A DNA stretch of 64,000 nt from Sinohyriopsis cumingii (GCA_028554795.2 CM068839.1:87379540-87443539); one strand, 5' to 3'; counted from the stretch's first letter, positions 1-12,077 are shown. Numbers and translations: made by a program. Notes: generated by a model not told the origin, from the sequence alone.

Positions 1-282
1 TGAAGTAATTATAAACAATGTAATAAACGAGTATGTATCTCAACAATTTGATGTAATTGTAACCAGAGTACTAAAGCCGAGTAAATATCTCAACTCGTTG
101 AAGTAATTGTAACCAAAGTACAATAAATGATTACATAGCTCATCTCTTAGAGGTAATTGTAACTAGTCTAATAAACTATTACATATCTCAGCTCTTCCAA
201 GCAATTGTAAACAAAATGTAATAAATAACAGCTTAGATGACCTCTTCGATGCATTTAATAGTCTTCAGTTTACATAATAAAA
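1..282. repeat. Minisatellite, truncated by window start
   Basis: Monomers run to 247 and 35 bp of AT-rich sequence follow before the LINE fragment. Six-monomer type, missing its first 48 bases. Confidence 0.88.
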
Positions 283-872
283 CTAATTATCATGCAGGTC
301 AAAGGTCTTGGTGAGGTCGATGAACATCATGTAGAGTGGTTGACCTTGCTCTGTGTTCTTCTCTTGGAGTTGTCGTATGGAAAATATCCTGTCTGTCGTC
401 GACCTGCCTGCATTAAAGCCGCACTGGGATTCCAGGTGCACACTGTCCGCCAGCAACTGCAGCCTGTTGAATATAATGCGGGCATACACGTTGCCAACGA
501 TGCTCAGAAGCGAGATCAAGCGAGATCCCTCTGTAATTATTACAGTCACTGAGGTCGCCATTGTTTTTGTAAACGGTATCTCGCGCATGTCTTGGGGATC
601 CGCTCCTTCCTCCCAGCAGAGACAAAGTAGCTCACGCAGTGGCTGAAGCAATGTTTGTTTCCCACGTTCGATAGCTTCGGGCGGGATGATGTCACTACCT
701 GGTGCTTTGTCGTTTGGGAGGGAGTCGATTGCTTTGCTGAGCTCCTCTAAGGTGGGCACTTTGTCGAGCTCATCCATGGTGGGCAGTTTTTATGCTGCTA
801 GGGGCCGCATCGGTGACTGACATTTCTTGGGAGTATAGCTCTAGGTAGTGTTCCACCCATCTGGCCATCTGT
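283..872 (-). mobile_element. Non-LTR retrotransposon (LINE) RT fragment, A module copy 1
   Basis: Reference A copy. On the minus strand an open frame of 164 codons (777-283) reads through the N-terminal part of an RT domain. KAPGSD lies at about residues 24-29, SLLSIVG about 89-95, an RT fingers segment rich in RIIFNRLQ about 101-108, QCGFNAGRST about 118-127, and motif A FIDLTKTFD about 152-160 with its first catalytic Asp. It stops four codons after motif A, so YxDD and the thumb are missing. Residues ~56-88 are in a shifted frame compared with module C, because A lacks one T at ~605-610 and carries a 10-bp tandem duplication at 508-527 that restores the frame. Upstream, LINE homology continues in another frame to the MARW-like segment at 860-872 and stops at the A-specific deletion. 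This is a non-functional pseudogene. The family is judged from motifs; the clade cannot be assigned. Confidence 0.85.
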
Positions 873-1675
873 CATACTTAATGCAAAATAATGGTGAAAG
901 ACAAACGTTAATTCAAATAAAGCATCGCACACATACACACGAATGCAACAAGTGTATACAGACATGATGTCTTCCGTCGTCATACTATATACACCGGCTA
1001 ATCAACAATAACTACTGAAAAGTGTTTAATTCAATTTTTAAATTCACAAAAAATGTGAGAAATACAATAAAACTCAAGAAATCTTTATTTGTTGGTATTC
1101 TGCAGCGTAACAAATGGAACGTAACGCCCAGTGTAATTTCGACAATTTAGAACAAATCTTCATATGCGACAAAAAGATTTCAAAGAAACTATATATGTAA
1201 TCTTTACTGGTTCGATCTACAAGTAAATAACTCCAGGATTCAGTTTATGGTGTACATTTCAAAAGGGAAATGGGATGAAATTATCTCGAAGGAATTGTAA
1301 GCAAAGTGTACTAAAAGATTACATAGCTCGCCTCTTTGAAGTAATTATAAACAATATAATAAACGAGTATGTATCTCAACTATTTGATGTAATTGAAACC
1401 AGAGTATTAAAGCCGAGTAAATATCTCAACTCGTTGAAGTAACTGTATAACTGTAAAAAGAGTAATAAATAAGTATATATCTCAATTCTCTGAAGTAATT
1501 GTAACCAAAATACAATAAATGATTACATAGCTCATCTCTTCAAGGTAATTGTAACTAGTCTAATAAACTATTACATATCTCAGCTCTTCCAAGCAATTGT
1601 TAACAAAATGTAATAAATAACAGCTTAGATGACCTCTTCGATGCATTTAATAGTCTTCAGTTTACATAATAAAAA
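873..1675. repeat. Short AT-rich spacer (A to B) and minisatellite 1288-1639
   Basis: 873-1287 is non-coding AT-rich sequence, matching 3276-3686 of the long spacer, and starts at the A deletion junction. A cacacacatacacac-like stretch lies near 928-942. No gene seen. Confidence 0.85.
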
Positions 1676-2673
1676 CTAATTATCATGCAGGTCAATGGTC
1701 TTGGTGAGTTCAATGAACATCATGTAGAGTGGTTGACCTTGCTCTGTGTTCTTCTCTTGGAGTTGTCGTATGGAAAAGATCATGTCTGTCGTCGACCTGC
1801 CTGCTTTAAAGCCGCACTGGGATTCCAGGTGCACACGGTCCACCAGCAACTGCAGCCTGTTGAGTATAATGCGGGAATACACTTTGCCAACGATGCTCAG
1901 AAGCGAGATCCCTCTGTAATTATTACAGTTACTCAGGTCGCCATTGTTTTTGTAAACGGTATCTCGCGCATATCTTGGAGGACCGCTCCTTTCCTCCCAG
2001 CAGAGACAAAGTAGCTCATGCAGCAGCTGAAGCAATGTTGGTTTCCCACGTTCGATAGCTTTGGGCGGGATGCTGTCACTACATGGTGCTTTGTCGTTTG
2101 GGACGGAGTCGATTGCTTTGTTGAGCTCCTCTAAGGTGGGCACTTTGTCGAGCTCCTCTATGGTGGGCAGTTTTTATGCTGCTAGGGCTGCATCGGTGAC
2201 TGACATTTCTTGGGAGCATAGCTCTGAGTAGTGTTCCACCCATCTGGCCATCTGTTGCTCGCAGTCAGTGATCTCCTCTCCCGTCAGAGATTTCTGGCGG
2301 ACGATCCCTTTCACCATAGGGCCTAGAGCCTTCTTGATATCACAGTACATACCTTGGATGTTTCCGGATTCGGCACTGCGCTGGAGTCCTTCACATAGTT
2401 GTTACCAGTACTCGTTCGCGCACTGTCTAGCGATGTGTTGGGTGTTGCTTCGAGCACTTCTGAGATCAGCAAGCGTCCGTTCATTAGGGCATTTTTTGTA
2501 AGCTTTGAAGGCTTTTCATTTGTCTTCGATTATTGGTTCTATCCTTGATAGATGTGCGCTGAACTAGTGCCAAACGTGGCCATGGCTGTGCTGTAGATGA
2601 CACCCTTCATGGCGCTCCACATGGCTGTGGCATCGTGATCTGGCAGGTCTTGGAGTGCCTGGTCCAGGGCTAG
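1676..2673 (-). mobile_element. Non-LTR retrotransposon (LINE) linker plus RT fragment, B module copy 1
   Basis: Reference B copy. The RT part is open for 155 codons (2143-1676), with KAPCSD, YKNNGD, NNYRGISLLSIVG and QCGFKAGRST in the frame that matches this RT family. The motif A equivalent reads FIELTKTID: the first catalytic Asp is Glu and the Phe before the second Asp is Ile. The start Met seen in A and C is Ile here. LINE homology continues towards the fragment's 5' end (to 2673) in broken frames, with remnants of the RT-upstream linker such as LPDHDATAMW. Compared with C, a 22-nt stretch of the linker is deleted near 2566-2570, removing the GKKERPRQDW segment. Several stops and frameshifts make it non-coding. 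Confidence 0.83.
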
Positions 2674-4017
2674 TATGAGAATACAAGAGTATATCACAAT
2701 TATGCTCATGCAGCTCTGAGATTTTTTCAGAGACGTACGAAAATTCAATCAAAATCCAATTAAACATTTTATAATTTCATTTGTATTAAATGTTCTAATT
2801 CGAGGTTATTAAAAGCTTATTACATGAATAAACTGCACAATTTTGCAGGTGCCACATTTTACTTAAATAAAAACAGACACCATGAAAAAGGAAAAATCAG
2901 CCAAATATATTCATATATTACCAAAACATAATGCAAATAGACTTTTTTTTATATAAATTATTACAAAAAGTGCACATGTAAGATTTATAAATTCTTTGGT
3001 TGATCTTTTTTATTCTGGCTGTGTCATACAGGAAATGTTTTTTAAACTAAACAGGCACTGGATATTTAAAATCAGTTATAATCCTTATTACTGCAGCATA
3101 TATACTTGTTAATCATTCTGACCAAGCATTATGCTATAAGAATTGCATTGCATAAATGGAAATATATTGTACTGCAAACCCACTTCCTCACATCCGACCC
3201 TGTTATCTGTTCAATGAATGTATTCTACAAGTATGCTCAGTGGCATGAATATGTGTTTTCTCTGAAATGTTTCAAACTTAATGCAAAATAATGGTGAAAG
3301 ACAAACGTTAATTCAAATAAAGCATCACACACATACACACGAATGCAACAAGTGTATACAGACAGGATGTCTTTCTTTGTCATACTATTTACACCGATAA
3401 ATCAACAATAACTACTTAAAAGTGTTTTATTCAATTTTTAAATTCGGAAAAATGTGAGAAATACAATAAAACTCAAGAAATATTTATTTGTTGGTATTCC
3501 GCAGCGTGACAAATGGAACGTAACGCTCAGTGTAATTTCGACAATTTAGAACAAATGTTCATAACCGACAAAAAGATTTCAAAGAAACTATATATGTAAT
3601 CTTTACTGGTTCGATCTACAAGTAAATAGCTGCAGGATTCAGCTAATGGTGTACATTTCAAAAGGGAAATGGGATGAAATTGTCTCGAAGTAATTGTAAC
3701 CAAAGTGTACTAAAAGATTACATAGCTCGCCTCTTTGAAGTAATTATAAACAATGTAATAAACGAGTATGTATCTCAACAATTTGATGTAATTGTAACCA
3801 GAGTACTAAAGCCGAGTAAATATCTCAACTCGTTGAAGTAATTGTAACCAAAGTACAATAAATGATTACATAGCTCATCTCTTAGAGGTAATTGTAACTA
3901 GTCTAATAAACTATTACATATCTCAGCTCTTCCAAGCAATTGTAAACAAAATGTAATAAATAACAGCTTAGATGACCTCTTCGATGCATTTAATAGTCTT
4001 CAGTTTACATAATAAAA
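2674..4017. repeat. Long AT-rich spacer (B to A) and minisatellite 3687-3982
   Basis: 2674-3275 is the part absent after A modules. It holds T-runs (2943-2950) and a short hairpin at 2714-2732. 3276-3686 is shared with all spacers. No gene seen. Confidence 0.85.
3687..3982. repeat. ~50-bp minisatellite, six-monomer form (reference)
   Basis: Monomers of 50, 48, 50, 50, 49 and 49 bp. It equals the seven-monomer form minus exactly the 56-bp monomer. Found only in front of array-1 A modules. Confidence 0.9.
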
Positions 4018-4607
4018 CTAATTATCATGCAGGTCAAAGGTCTTGGTGAGGTCGATGAACATCATGTAGAGTCGTTGACCTTGCTCTGTGTTCTTCTCTT
4101 GGAGTTGTCGTATGGAAAATATCCTGTCTGTCGTCGACCTGCCTGCATTAAAGCCGCACTGGGATTCCAGGTGCACACTGTCCGCCAGCAACTGCAGCCT
4201 GTTGAATATAATGCGGGCATACACGTTGCCAACGATGCTCAGAAGCGAGATCAAGCGAGATCCCTCTGTAATTATTACAGTCACTGAGGTCGCCATTGTT
4301 TTTGTAAACGGTATCTCGCGCATGTCTTGGGGATCCGCTCCTTCCTCCCAGCAGAGACAAAGTAGCTCACGCAGTGGCTGAAGCAATGTTTGTTTCCCAC
4401 GTTCGATAGCTTCGGGCGGGATGATGTCACTACCTGGTGCTTTGTCGTTTGGGAGGGAGTCGATTGCTTTGCTGAGCTCCTCTAAGGTGGGCACTTTGTC
4501 GAGCTCATCCATGGTGGGCAGTTTTTATGCTGCTAGGGGCCGCATCGGTGACTGACATTTCTTGGGAGTATAGCTCTAGGTAGTGTTCCACCCATCTGGC
4601 CATCTGT
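4018..4607 (-). mobile_element. LINE RT fragment, A module copy 2
   Basis: Open frame of 164 codons (4512-4018) ending after FIDLTKTFD. Differs from copy 1 by one C at 4073-4075 that changes Pro to Arg in the GQRLYMMF segment. The 10-bp duplication and the 1-nt loss are present. Confidence 0.85.
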
Positions 4608-5410
4608 CATACTTAATGCAAAATAATGGTGAAAGACAAACGTTAATTCAAATAAAGCATCGCACACATACACACGAATGCAACAAGTGTATACAGACAT
4701 GATGTCTTCCGTCGTCATACTATATACACCGGCTAATCAACAATAACTACTGAAAAGTGTTTAATTCAATTTTTAAATTCACAAAAAATGTGAGAAATAC
4801 AATAAAACTCAAGAAATCTTTATTTGTTGGTATTCTGCAGCGTAACAAATGGAACGTAACGCCCAGTGTAATTTCGACAATTTAGAACAAATCTTCATAT
4901 GCGACAAAAAGATTTCAAAGAAACTATATATGTAATCTTTACTGGTTCGATCTACAAGTAAATAACTCCAGGATTCAGTTTATGGTGTACATTTCAAAAG
5001 GGAAATGGGATGAAATTATCTCGAAGGAATTGTAAGCAAAGTGTACTAAAAGATTACATAGCTCGCCTCTTTGAAGTAATTATAAACAATATAATAAACG
5101 AGTATGTATCTCAACTATTTGATGTAATTGAAACCAGAGTATTAAAGCCGAGTAAATATCTCAACTCGTTGAAGTAACTGTATAACTGTAAAAAGAGTAA
5201 TAAATAAGTATATATCTCAATTCTCTGAAGTAATTGTAACCAAAATACAATAAATGATTACATAGCTCATCTCTTCAAGGTAATTGTAACTAGTCTAATA
5301 AACTATTACATATCTCAGCTCTTCCAAGCAATTGTTAACAAAATGTAATAAATAACAGCTTAGATGACCTCTTCGATGCATTTAATAGTCTTCAGTTTAC
5401 ATAATAAAAA
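4608..5410. repeat. Short spacer (A to B), minisatellite 5023-5374
   Basis: Copy of 873-1675; no difference noticed. Confidence 0.85.
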
Positions 5411-6408
5411 CTAATTATCATGCAGGTCAATGGTCTTGGTGAGTTCAATGAACATCATGTAGAGTGGTTGACCTTGCTCTGTGTTCTTCTCTTGGAGTTG
5501 TCGTATGGAAAAGATCATGTCTGTCGTCGACCTGCCTGCTTTAAAGCCGCACTGGGATTCCAGGTGCACACGGTCCACCAGCAACTGCAGCCTGTTGAGT
5601 ATAATGCGGGAATACACTTTGCCAACGATGCTCAGAAGCGAGATCCCTCTGTAATTATTACAGTTACTCAGGTCGCCATTGTTTTTGTAAACGGTATCTC
5701 GCGCATATCTTGGAGGACCGCTCCTTTCCTCCCAGCAGAGACAAAGTAGCTCATGCAGCAGCTGAAGCAATGTTGGTTTCCCACGTTCGATAGCTTTGGG
5801 CGGGATGCTGTCACTACATGGTGCTTTGTCGTTTGGGACGGAGTCGATTGCTTTGTTGAGCTCCTCTAAGGTGGGCACTTTGTCGAGCTCCTCTATGGTG
5901 GGCAGTTTTTATGCTGCTAGGGCTGCATCGGTGACTGACATTTCTTGGGAGCATAGCTCTGAGTAGTGTTCCACCCATCTGGCCATCTGTTGCTCGCAGT
6001 CAGTGATCTCCTCTCCCGTCAGAGATTTCTGGCGGACGATCCCTTTCACCATAGGGCCTAGAGCCTTCTTGATATCACAGTACATACCTTGGATGTTTCC
6101 GGATTCGGCACTGCGCTGGAGTCCTTCACATAGTTGTTACCAGTACTCGTTCGCGCACTGTCTAGCGATGTGTTGGGTGTTGCTTCGAGCACTTCTGAGA
6201 TCAGCAAGCGTCCGTTCATTAGGGCATTTTTTGTAAGCTTTGAAGGCTTTTCATTTGTCTTCGATTATTGGTTCTATCCTTGATAGATGTGCGCTGAACT
6301 AGTGCCAAACGTGGCCATGGCTGTGCTGTAGATGACACCCTTCATGGCGCTCCACATGGCTGTGGCATCGTGATCTGGCAGGTCTTGGAGTGCCTGGTCC
6401 AGGGCTAG
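5411..6408 (-). mobile_element. LINE linker plus RT fragment, B module copy 2
   Basis: 155-codon RT frame (5878-5411). Identical in layout to B copy 1, including the FIELTKTID motif A and the 22-nt linker deletion. Confidence 0.83.
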
Positions 6409-7752
6409 TATGAGAATACAAGAGTATATCACAATTATGCTCATGCAGCTCTGAGATTTTTTCAGAGACGTACGAAAATTCAATCAAAATCCAATTAAAC
6501 ATTTTATAATTTCATTTGTATTAAATGTTCTAATTCGAGGTTATTAAAAGCTTATTACATGAATAAACTGCACAATTTTGCAGGTGCCACATTTTACTTA
6601 AATAAAAACAGACACCATGAAAAAGGAAAAATCAGCCAAATATATTCATATATTACCAAAACATAATGCAAATAGACTTTTTTTTATATAAATTATTACA
6701 AAAAGTGCACATGTAAGATTTATAAATTCTTTGGTTGATCTTTTTTATTCTGGCTGTGTCATACAGGAAATGTTTTTTAAACTAAACAGGCATTGGATAT
6801 TTAAAATCAGTTATAATCCTTATTACTGCAGCATATATACTTGTTAATCATTCTGACCAAGCATTATGCTATAAGAATTGCATTGCATAAATGGAAATAT
6901 ATTGTACTGCAAACCCACTTCCTCACATCCGACCCTGTTATCTGTTCAATGAATGTATTCTACAAGTATGCTCAGTGGCATGAATATGTGTTTTCTCTGA
7001 AATGTTTCAAACTTAATGCAAAATAATGGTGAAAGACAAACGTTAATTCAAATAAAGCATCACACACATACACACGAATGCAACAAGTGTATACAGACAG
7101 GATGTCTTTCTTTGTCATACTATTTACACCGATAAATCAACAATAACTACTTAAAAGTGTTTTATTCAATTTTTAAATTCGGAAAAATGTGAGAAATACA
7201 ATAAAACTCAAGAAATATTTATTTGTTGGTATTCCGCAGCGTGACAAATGGAACGTAACGCTCAGTGTAATTTCGACAATTTAGAACAAATGTTCATAAC
7301 CGACAAAAAGATTTCAAAGAAACTATATATGTAATCTTTACTGGTTCGATCTACAAGTAAATAGCTGCAGGATTCAGCTAATGGTGTACATTTCAAAAGG
7401 GAAATGGGATGAAATTGTCTCGAAGTAATTGTAACCAAAGTGTACTAAAAGATTACATAGCTCGCCTCTTTGAAGTAATTATAAACAATGTAATAAACGA
7501 GTATGTATCTCAACAATTTGATGTAATTGTAACCAGAGTACTAAAGCCGAGTAAATATCTCAACTCGTTGAAGTAATTGTAACCAAAGTACAATAAATGA
7601 TTACATAGCTCATCTCTTAGAGGTAATTGTAACTAGTCTAATAAACTATTACATATCTCAGCTCTTCCAAGCAATTGTAAACAAAATGTAATAAATAACA
7701 GCTTAGATGACCTCTTCGATGCATTTAATAGTCTTCAGTTTACATAATAAAA
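6409..7752. repeat. Long spacer (B to A), minisatellite 7422-7717
   Basis: Copy of 2674-4017 with T for C in aggcattgg near 6793. Six monomers. Confidence 0.85.
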
Positions 7753-8342
7753 CTAATTATCATGCAGGTCAAAGGTCTTGGTGAGGTCGATGAACATCAT
7801 GTAGAGTCGTTGACCTTGCTCTGTGTTCTTCTCTTGGAGTTGTCGTATGGAAAATATCCTGTCTGTCGTCGACCTGCCTGCATTAAAGCCGCACTGGGAT
7901 TCCAGGTGCACACTGTCCGCCAGCAACTGCAGCCTGTTGAATATAATGCGGGCATACACGTTGCCAACGATGCTCAGAAGCGAGATCAAGCGAGATCCCT
8001 CTGTAATTATTACAGTCACTGAGGTCGCCATTGTTTTTGTAAACGGTATCTCGCGCATGTCTTGGGGATCCGCTCCTTCCTCCCAGCAGAGACAAAGTAG
8101 CTCACGCAGTGGCTGAAGCAATGTTTGTTTCCCACGTTCGATAGCTTCGGGCGGGATGATGTCACTACCTGGTGCTTTGTCGTTTGGGAGGGAGTCGATT
8201 GCTTTGCTGAGCTCCTCTAAGGTGGGCACTTTGTCGAGCTCATCCATGGTGGGCAGTTTTTATGCTGCTAGGGGCCGCATCGGTGACTGACATTTCTTGG
8301 GAGTATAGCTCTAGGTAGTGTTCCACCCATCTGGCCATCTGT
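7753..8342 (-). mobile_element. LINE RT fragment, A module copy 3
   Basis: 164-codon frame (8247-7753) with the same Arg variant as A copy 2, indicating that these two units are close duplicates. Confidence 0.85.
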
Positions 8343-9145
8343 CATACTTAATGCAAAATAATGGTGAAAGACAAACGTTAATTCAAATAAAGCATCGCAC
8401 ACATACACACGAATGCAACAAGTGTATACAGACATGATGTCTTCCGTCGTCATACTATATACACCGGCTAATCAACAATAACTACTGAAAAGTGTTTAAT
8501 TCAATTTTTAAATTCACAAAAAATGTGAGAAATACAATAAAACTCAAGAAATCTTTATTTGTTGGTATTCTGCAGCGTAACAAATGGAACGTAACGCCCA
8601 GTGTAATTTCGACAATTTAGAACAAATCTTCATATGCGACAAAAAGATTTCAAAGAAACTATATATGTAATCTTTACTGGTTCGATCTACAAGTAAATAA
8701 CTCCAGGATTCAGTTTATGGTGTACATTTCAAAAGGGAAATGGGATGAAATTATCTCGAAGGAATTGTAAGCAAAGTGTACTAAAAGATTACATAGCTCG
8801 CCTCTTTGAAGTAATTATAAACAATATAATAAACGAGTATGTATCTCAACTATTTGATGTAATTGAAACCAGAGTATTAAAGCCGAGTAAATATCTCAAC
8901 TCGTTGAAGTAACTGTATAACTGTAAAAAGAGTAATAAATAAGTATATATCTCAATTCTCTGAAGTAATTGTAACCAAAATACAATAAATGATTACATAG
9001 CTCATCTCTTCAAGGTAATTGTAACTAGTCTAATAAACTATTACATATCTCAGCTCTTCCAAGCAATTGTTAACAAAATGTAATAAATAACAGCTTAGAT
9101 GACCTCTTCGATGCATTTAATAGTCTTCAGTTTACATAATAAAAA
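8343..9145. repeat. Short spacer (A to B), minisatellite 8758-9109
   Basis: Copy of 873-1675, seven monomers. Confidence 0.85.
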
Positions 9146-10143
9146 CTAATTATCATGCAGGTCAATGGTCTTGGTGAGTTCAATGAACATCATGTAGAGT
9201 GGTTGACCTTGCTCTGTGTTCTTCTCTTGGAGTTGTCGTATGGAAAAGATCATGTCTGTCGTCGACCTGCCTGCTTTAAAGCCGCACTGGGATTCCAGGT
9301 GCACACGGTCCACCAGCAACTGCAGCCTGTTGAGTATAATGCGGGAATACACTTTGCCAACGATGCTCAGAAGCGAGATCCCTCTGTAATTATTACAGTT
9401 ACTCAGGTCGCCATTGTTTTTGTAAACGGTATCTCGCGCATATCTTGGAGGACCGCTCCTTTCCTCCCAGCAGAGACAAAGTAGCTCATGCAGCAGCTGA
9501 AGCAATGTTGGTTTCCCACGTTCGATAGCTTTGGGCGGGATGCTGTCACTACATGGTGCTTTGTCGTTTGGGACGGAGTCGATTGCTTTGTTGAGCTCCT
9601 CTAAGGTGGGCACTTTGTCGAGCTCCTCTATGGTGGGCAGTTTTTATGCTGCTAGGGCTGCATCGGTGACTGACATTTCTTGGGAGCATAGCTCTGAGTA
9701 GTGTTCCACCCATCTGGCCATCTGTTGCTCGCAGTCAGTGATCTCCTCTCCCGTCAGAGATTTCTGGCGGACGATCCCTTTCACCATAGGGCCTAGAGCC
9801 TTCTTGATATCACAGTACATACCTTGGATGTTTCCGGATTCGGCACTGCGCTGGAGTCCTTCACATAGTTGTTACCAGTACTCGTTCGCGCACTGTCTAG
9901 CGATGTGTTGGGTGTTGCTTCGAGCACTTCTGAGATCAGCAAGCGTCCGTTCATTAGGGCATTTTTTGTAAGCTTTGAAGGCTTTTCATTTGTCTTCGAT
10001 TATTGGTTCTATCCTTGATAGATGTGCGCTGAACTAGTGCCAAACGTGGCCATGGCTGTGCTGTAGATGACACCCTTCATGGCGCTCCACATGGCTGTGG
10101 CATCGTGATCTGGCAGGTTTTGGAGTGCCTGGTCCAGGGCTAG
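9146..10143 (-). mobile_element. LINE linker plus RT fragment, B module copy 3
   Basis: 155-codon RT frame (9613-9146). Carries caggttttgg near 10115, which changes DLPDHD to NLPDHD in the linker. This is shared only with B copy 4. Confidence 0.83.
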
Positions 10144-11487
10144 TATGAGAATACAAGAGTATATCACAATTATGCTCATGCAGCTCTGAGATTTTTTCAG
10201 AGACGTACGAAAATTCAATCAAAATCCAATTAAACATTTTATAATTTCATTTGTATTAAATGTTCTAATTCGAGGTTATTAAAAGCTTATTACATGAATA
10301 AACTGCACAATTTTGCAGGTGCCACATTTTACTTAAATAAAAACAGACACCATGAAAAAGGAAAAATCAGCCAAATATATTCATATATTACCAAAACATA
10401 ATGCAAATAGACTTTTTTTTATATAAATTATTACAAAAAGTGCACATGTAAGATTTATAAATTCTTTGGTTGATCTTTTTTATTCTGGCTGTGTCATACA
10501 GGAAATGTTTTTTAAACTAAACAGGCACTGGATATTTAAAATCAGTTATAATCCTTATTACTGCAGCATATATACTTGTTAATCATTCTGACCAAGCATT
10601 ATGCTATAAGAATTGCATTGCATAAATGGAAATATATTGTACTGCAAACCCACTTCCTCACATCCGACCCTGTTATCTGTTCAATGAATGTATTCTACAA
10701 GTATGCTCAGTGGCATGAATATGTGTTTTCTCTGAAATGTTTCAAACTTAATGCAAAATAATGGTGAAAGACAAACGTTAATTCAAATAAAGCATCACAC
10801 ACATACACACGAATGCAACAAGTGTATACAGACAGGATGTCTTTCTTTGTCATACTATTTACACCGATAAATCAACAATAACTACTTAAAAGTGTTTTAT
10901 TCAATTTTTAAATTCGGAAAAATGTGAGAAATACAATAAAACTCAAGAAATATTTATTTGTTGGTATTCCGCAGCGTGACAAATGGAACGTAACGCTCAG
11001 TGTAATTTCGACAATTTAGAACAAATGTTCATAACCGACAAAAAGATTTCAAAGAAACTATATATGTAATCTTTACTGGTTCGATCTACAAGTAAATAGC
11101 TGCAGGATTCAGCTAATGGTGTACATTTCAAAAGGGAAATGGGATGAAATTGTCTCGAAGTAATTGTAACCAAAGTGTACTAAAAGATTACATAGCTCGC
11201 CTCTTTGAAGTAATTATAAACAATGTAATAAACGAGTATGTATCTCAACAATTTGATGTAATTGTAACCAGAGTACTAAAGCCGAGTAAATATCTCAACT
11301 CGTTGAAGTAATTGTAACCAAAGTACAATAAATGATTACATAGCTCATCTCTTAGAGGTAATTGTAACTAGTCTAATAAACTATTACATATCTCAGCTCT
11401 TCCAAGCAATTGTAAACAAAATGTAATAAATAACAGCTTAGATGACCTCTTCGATGCATTTAATAGTCTTCAGTTTACATAATAAAA
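10144..11487. repeat. Long spacer (B to A), minisatellite 11157-11452
   Basis: Copy of 2674-4017, six monomers. Confidence 0.85.
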
Positions 11488-12077
11488 CTAATTATCATGC
11501 AGGTCAAAGGTCTTGGTGAGGTCGATGAACATCATGTAGAGTGGTTGACCTTGCTCTGTGTTCTTCTCTTGGAGTTGTCGTATGGAAAATATCCTGTCTG
11601 TCGTCGACCTGCCTGCATTAAAGCCGCACTGGGATTCCAGGTGCACACTGTCCGCCAGCAACTGCAGCCTGTTGAATATAATGCGGGCATACACGTTGCC
11701 AACGATGCTCAGAAGCGAGATCAAGCGAGATCCCTCTGTAATTATTACAGTCACTGAGGTCGCCATTGTTTTTGTAAACGGTATCTCGCGCATGTCTTGG
11801 GGATCCGCTCCTTCCTCCCAGCAGAGACAAAGTAGCTCACGCAGTGGCTGAAGCAATGTTTGTTTCCCACGTTCGATAGCTTCGGGCGGGATGATGTCAC
11901 TACCTGGTGCTTTGTCGTTTGGGAGGGAGTCGATTGCTTTGCTGAGCTCCTCTAAGGTGGGCACTTTGTCGAGCTCATCCATGGTGGGCAGTTTTTATGC
12001 TGCTAGGGGCCGCATCGGTGACTGACATTTCTTGGGAGTATAGCTCTAGGTAGTGTTCCACCCATCTGGCCATCTGT
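11488..12077 (-). mobile_element. LINE RT fragment, A module copy 4
   Basis: 164-codon frame (11982-11488) with the Pro variant (GQPLYMMF), as in A copies 1 and 5. Confidence 0.85.

Larger units (their letters stand above)
1..3686. repeat. Array 1 unit 1 (A-B), partial
   Basis: The first 48 bases of the unit lie outside the window. Contains LINE fragments at 283-872 (A) and 1676-2673 (B). Confidence 0.9.
3687..7421. repeat. Array 1 unit 2 (A-B), 3,735 bp
   Basis: Begins at the minisatellite left of A. Its A copy shares the gagtcg variant with unit 3. Confidence 0.93.
7422..11156. repeat. Array 1 unit 3 (A-B), 3,735 bp
   Basis: The A copy matches unit 2. The B copy has the caggttttgg variant shared with unit 4. 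Confidence 0.93.

Noticed and set aside
292..552. Open + strand frames of 86-109 codons over every LINE fragment
   Set aside because: They lie antisense to the RT-homologous frame and resemble no family I know. They recur only because the DNA is repeated, so they are shadows of the minus-strand RT sequence.
681..700. CENP-B-box-like site in the LINE part of A modules (ttcgatagcttcggg, about 669-683)
   Set aside because: It matches eight of the nine fixed positions of the vertebrate box, lacking the central A. B modules have a further mismatch. About 0.5 such near-matches are expected by chance in ~5 kb of distinct two-strand sequence, and the bases are LINE codons.
920..960. CA-rich stretch taken as a microsatellite or Z-DNA element
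   Set aside because: Only a few CA/TA steps (cacacatacacac). It does not vary in length between copies, so it is not behaving as a microsatellite.
1200..1225. tRNA-like B box (ggttcgatct) in the spacer, suggesting a SINE
   Set aside because: No A box at a suitable distance upstream, no tRNA fold and no SINE tail. The match is imperfect at the last positions.
3106..3291. 61-codon + strand open frame in every long spacer
   Set aside because: Short, AT-driven, no recognised domain, and it ends in the spacer. There is nothing beyond chance openness in a recently amplified repeat.
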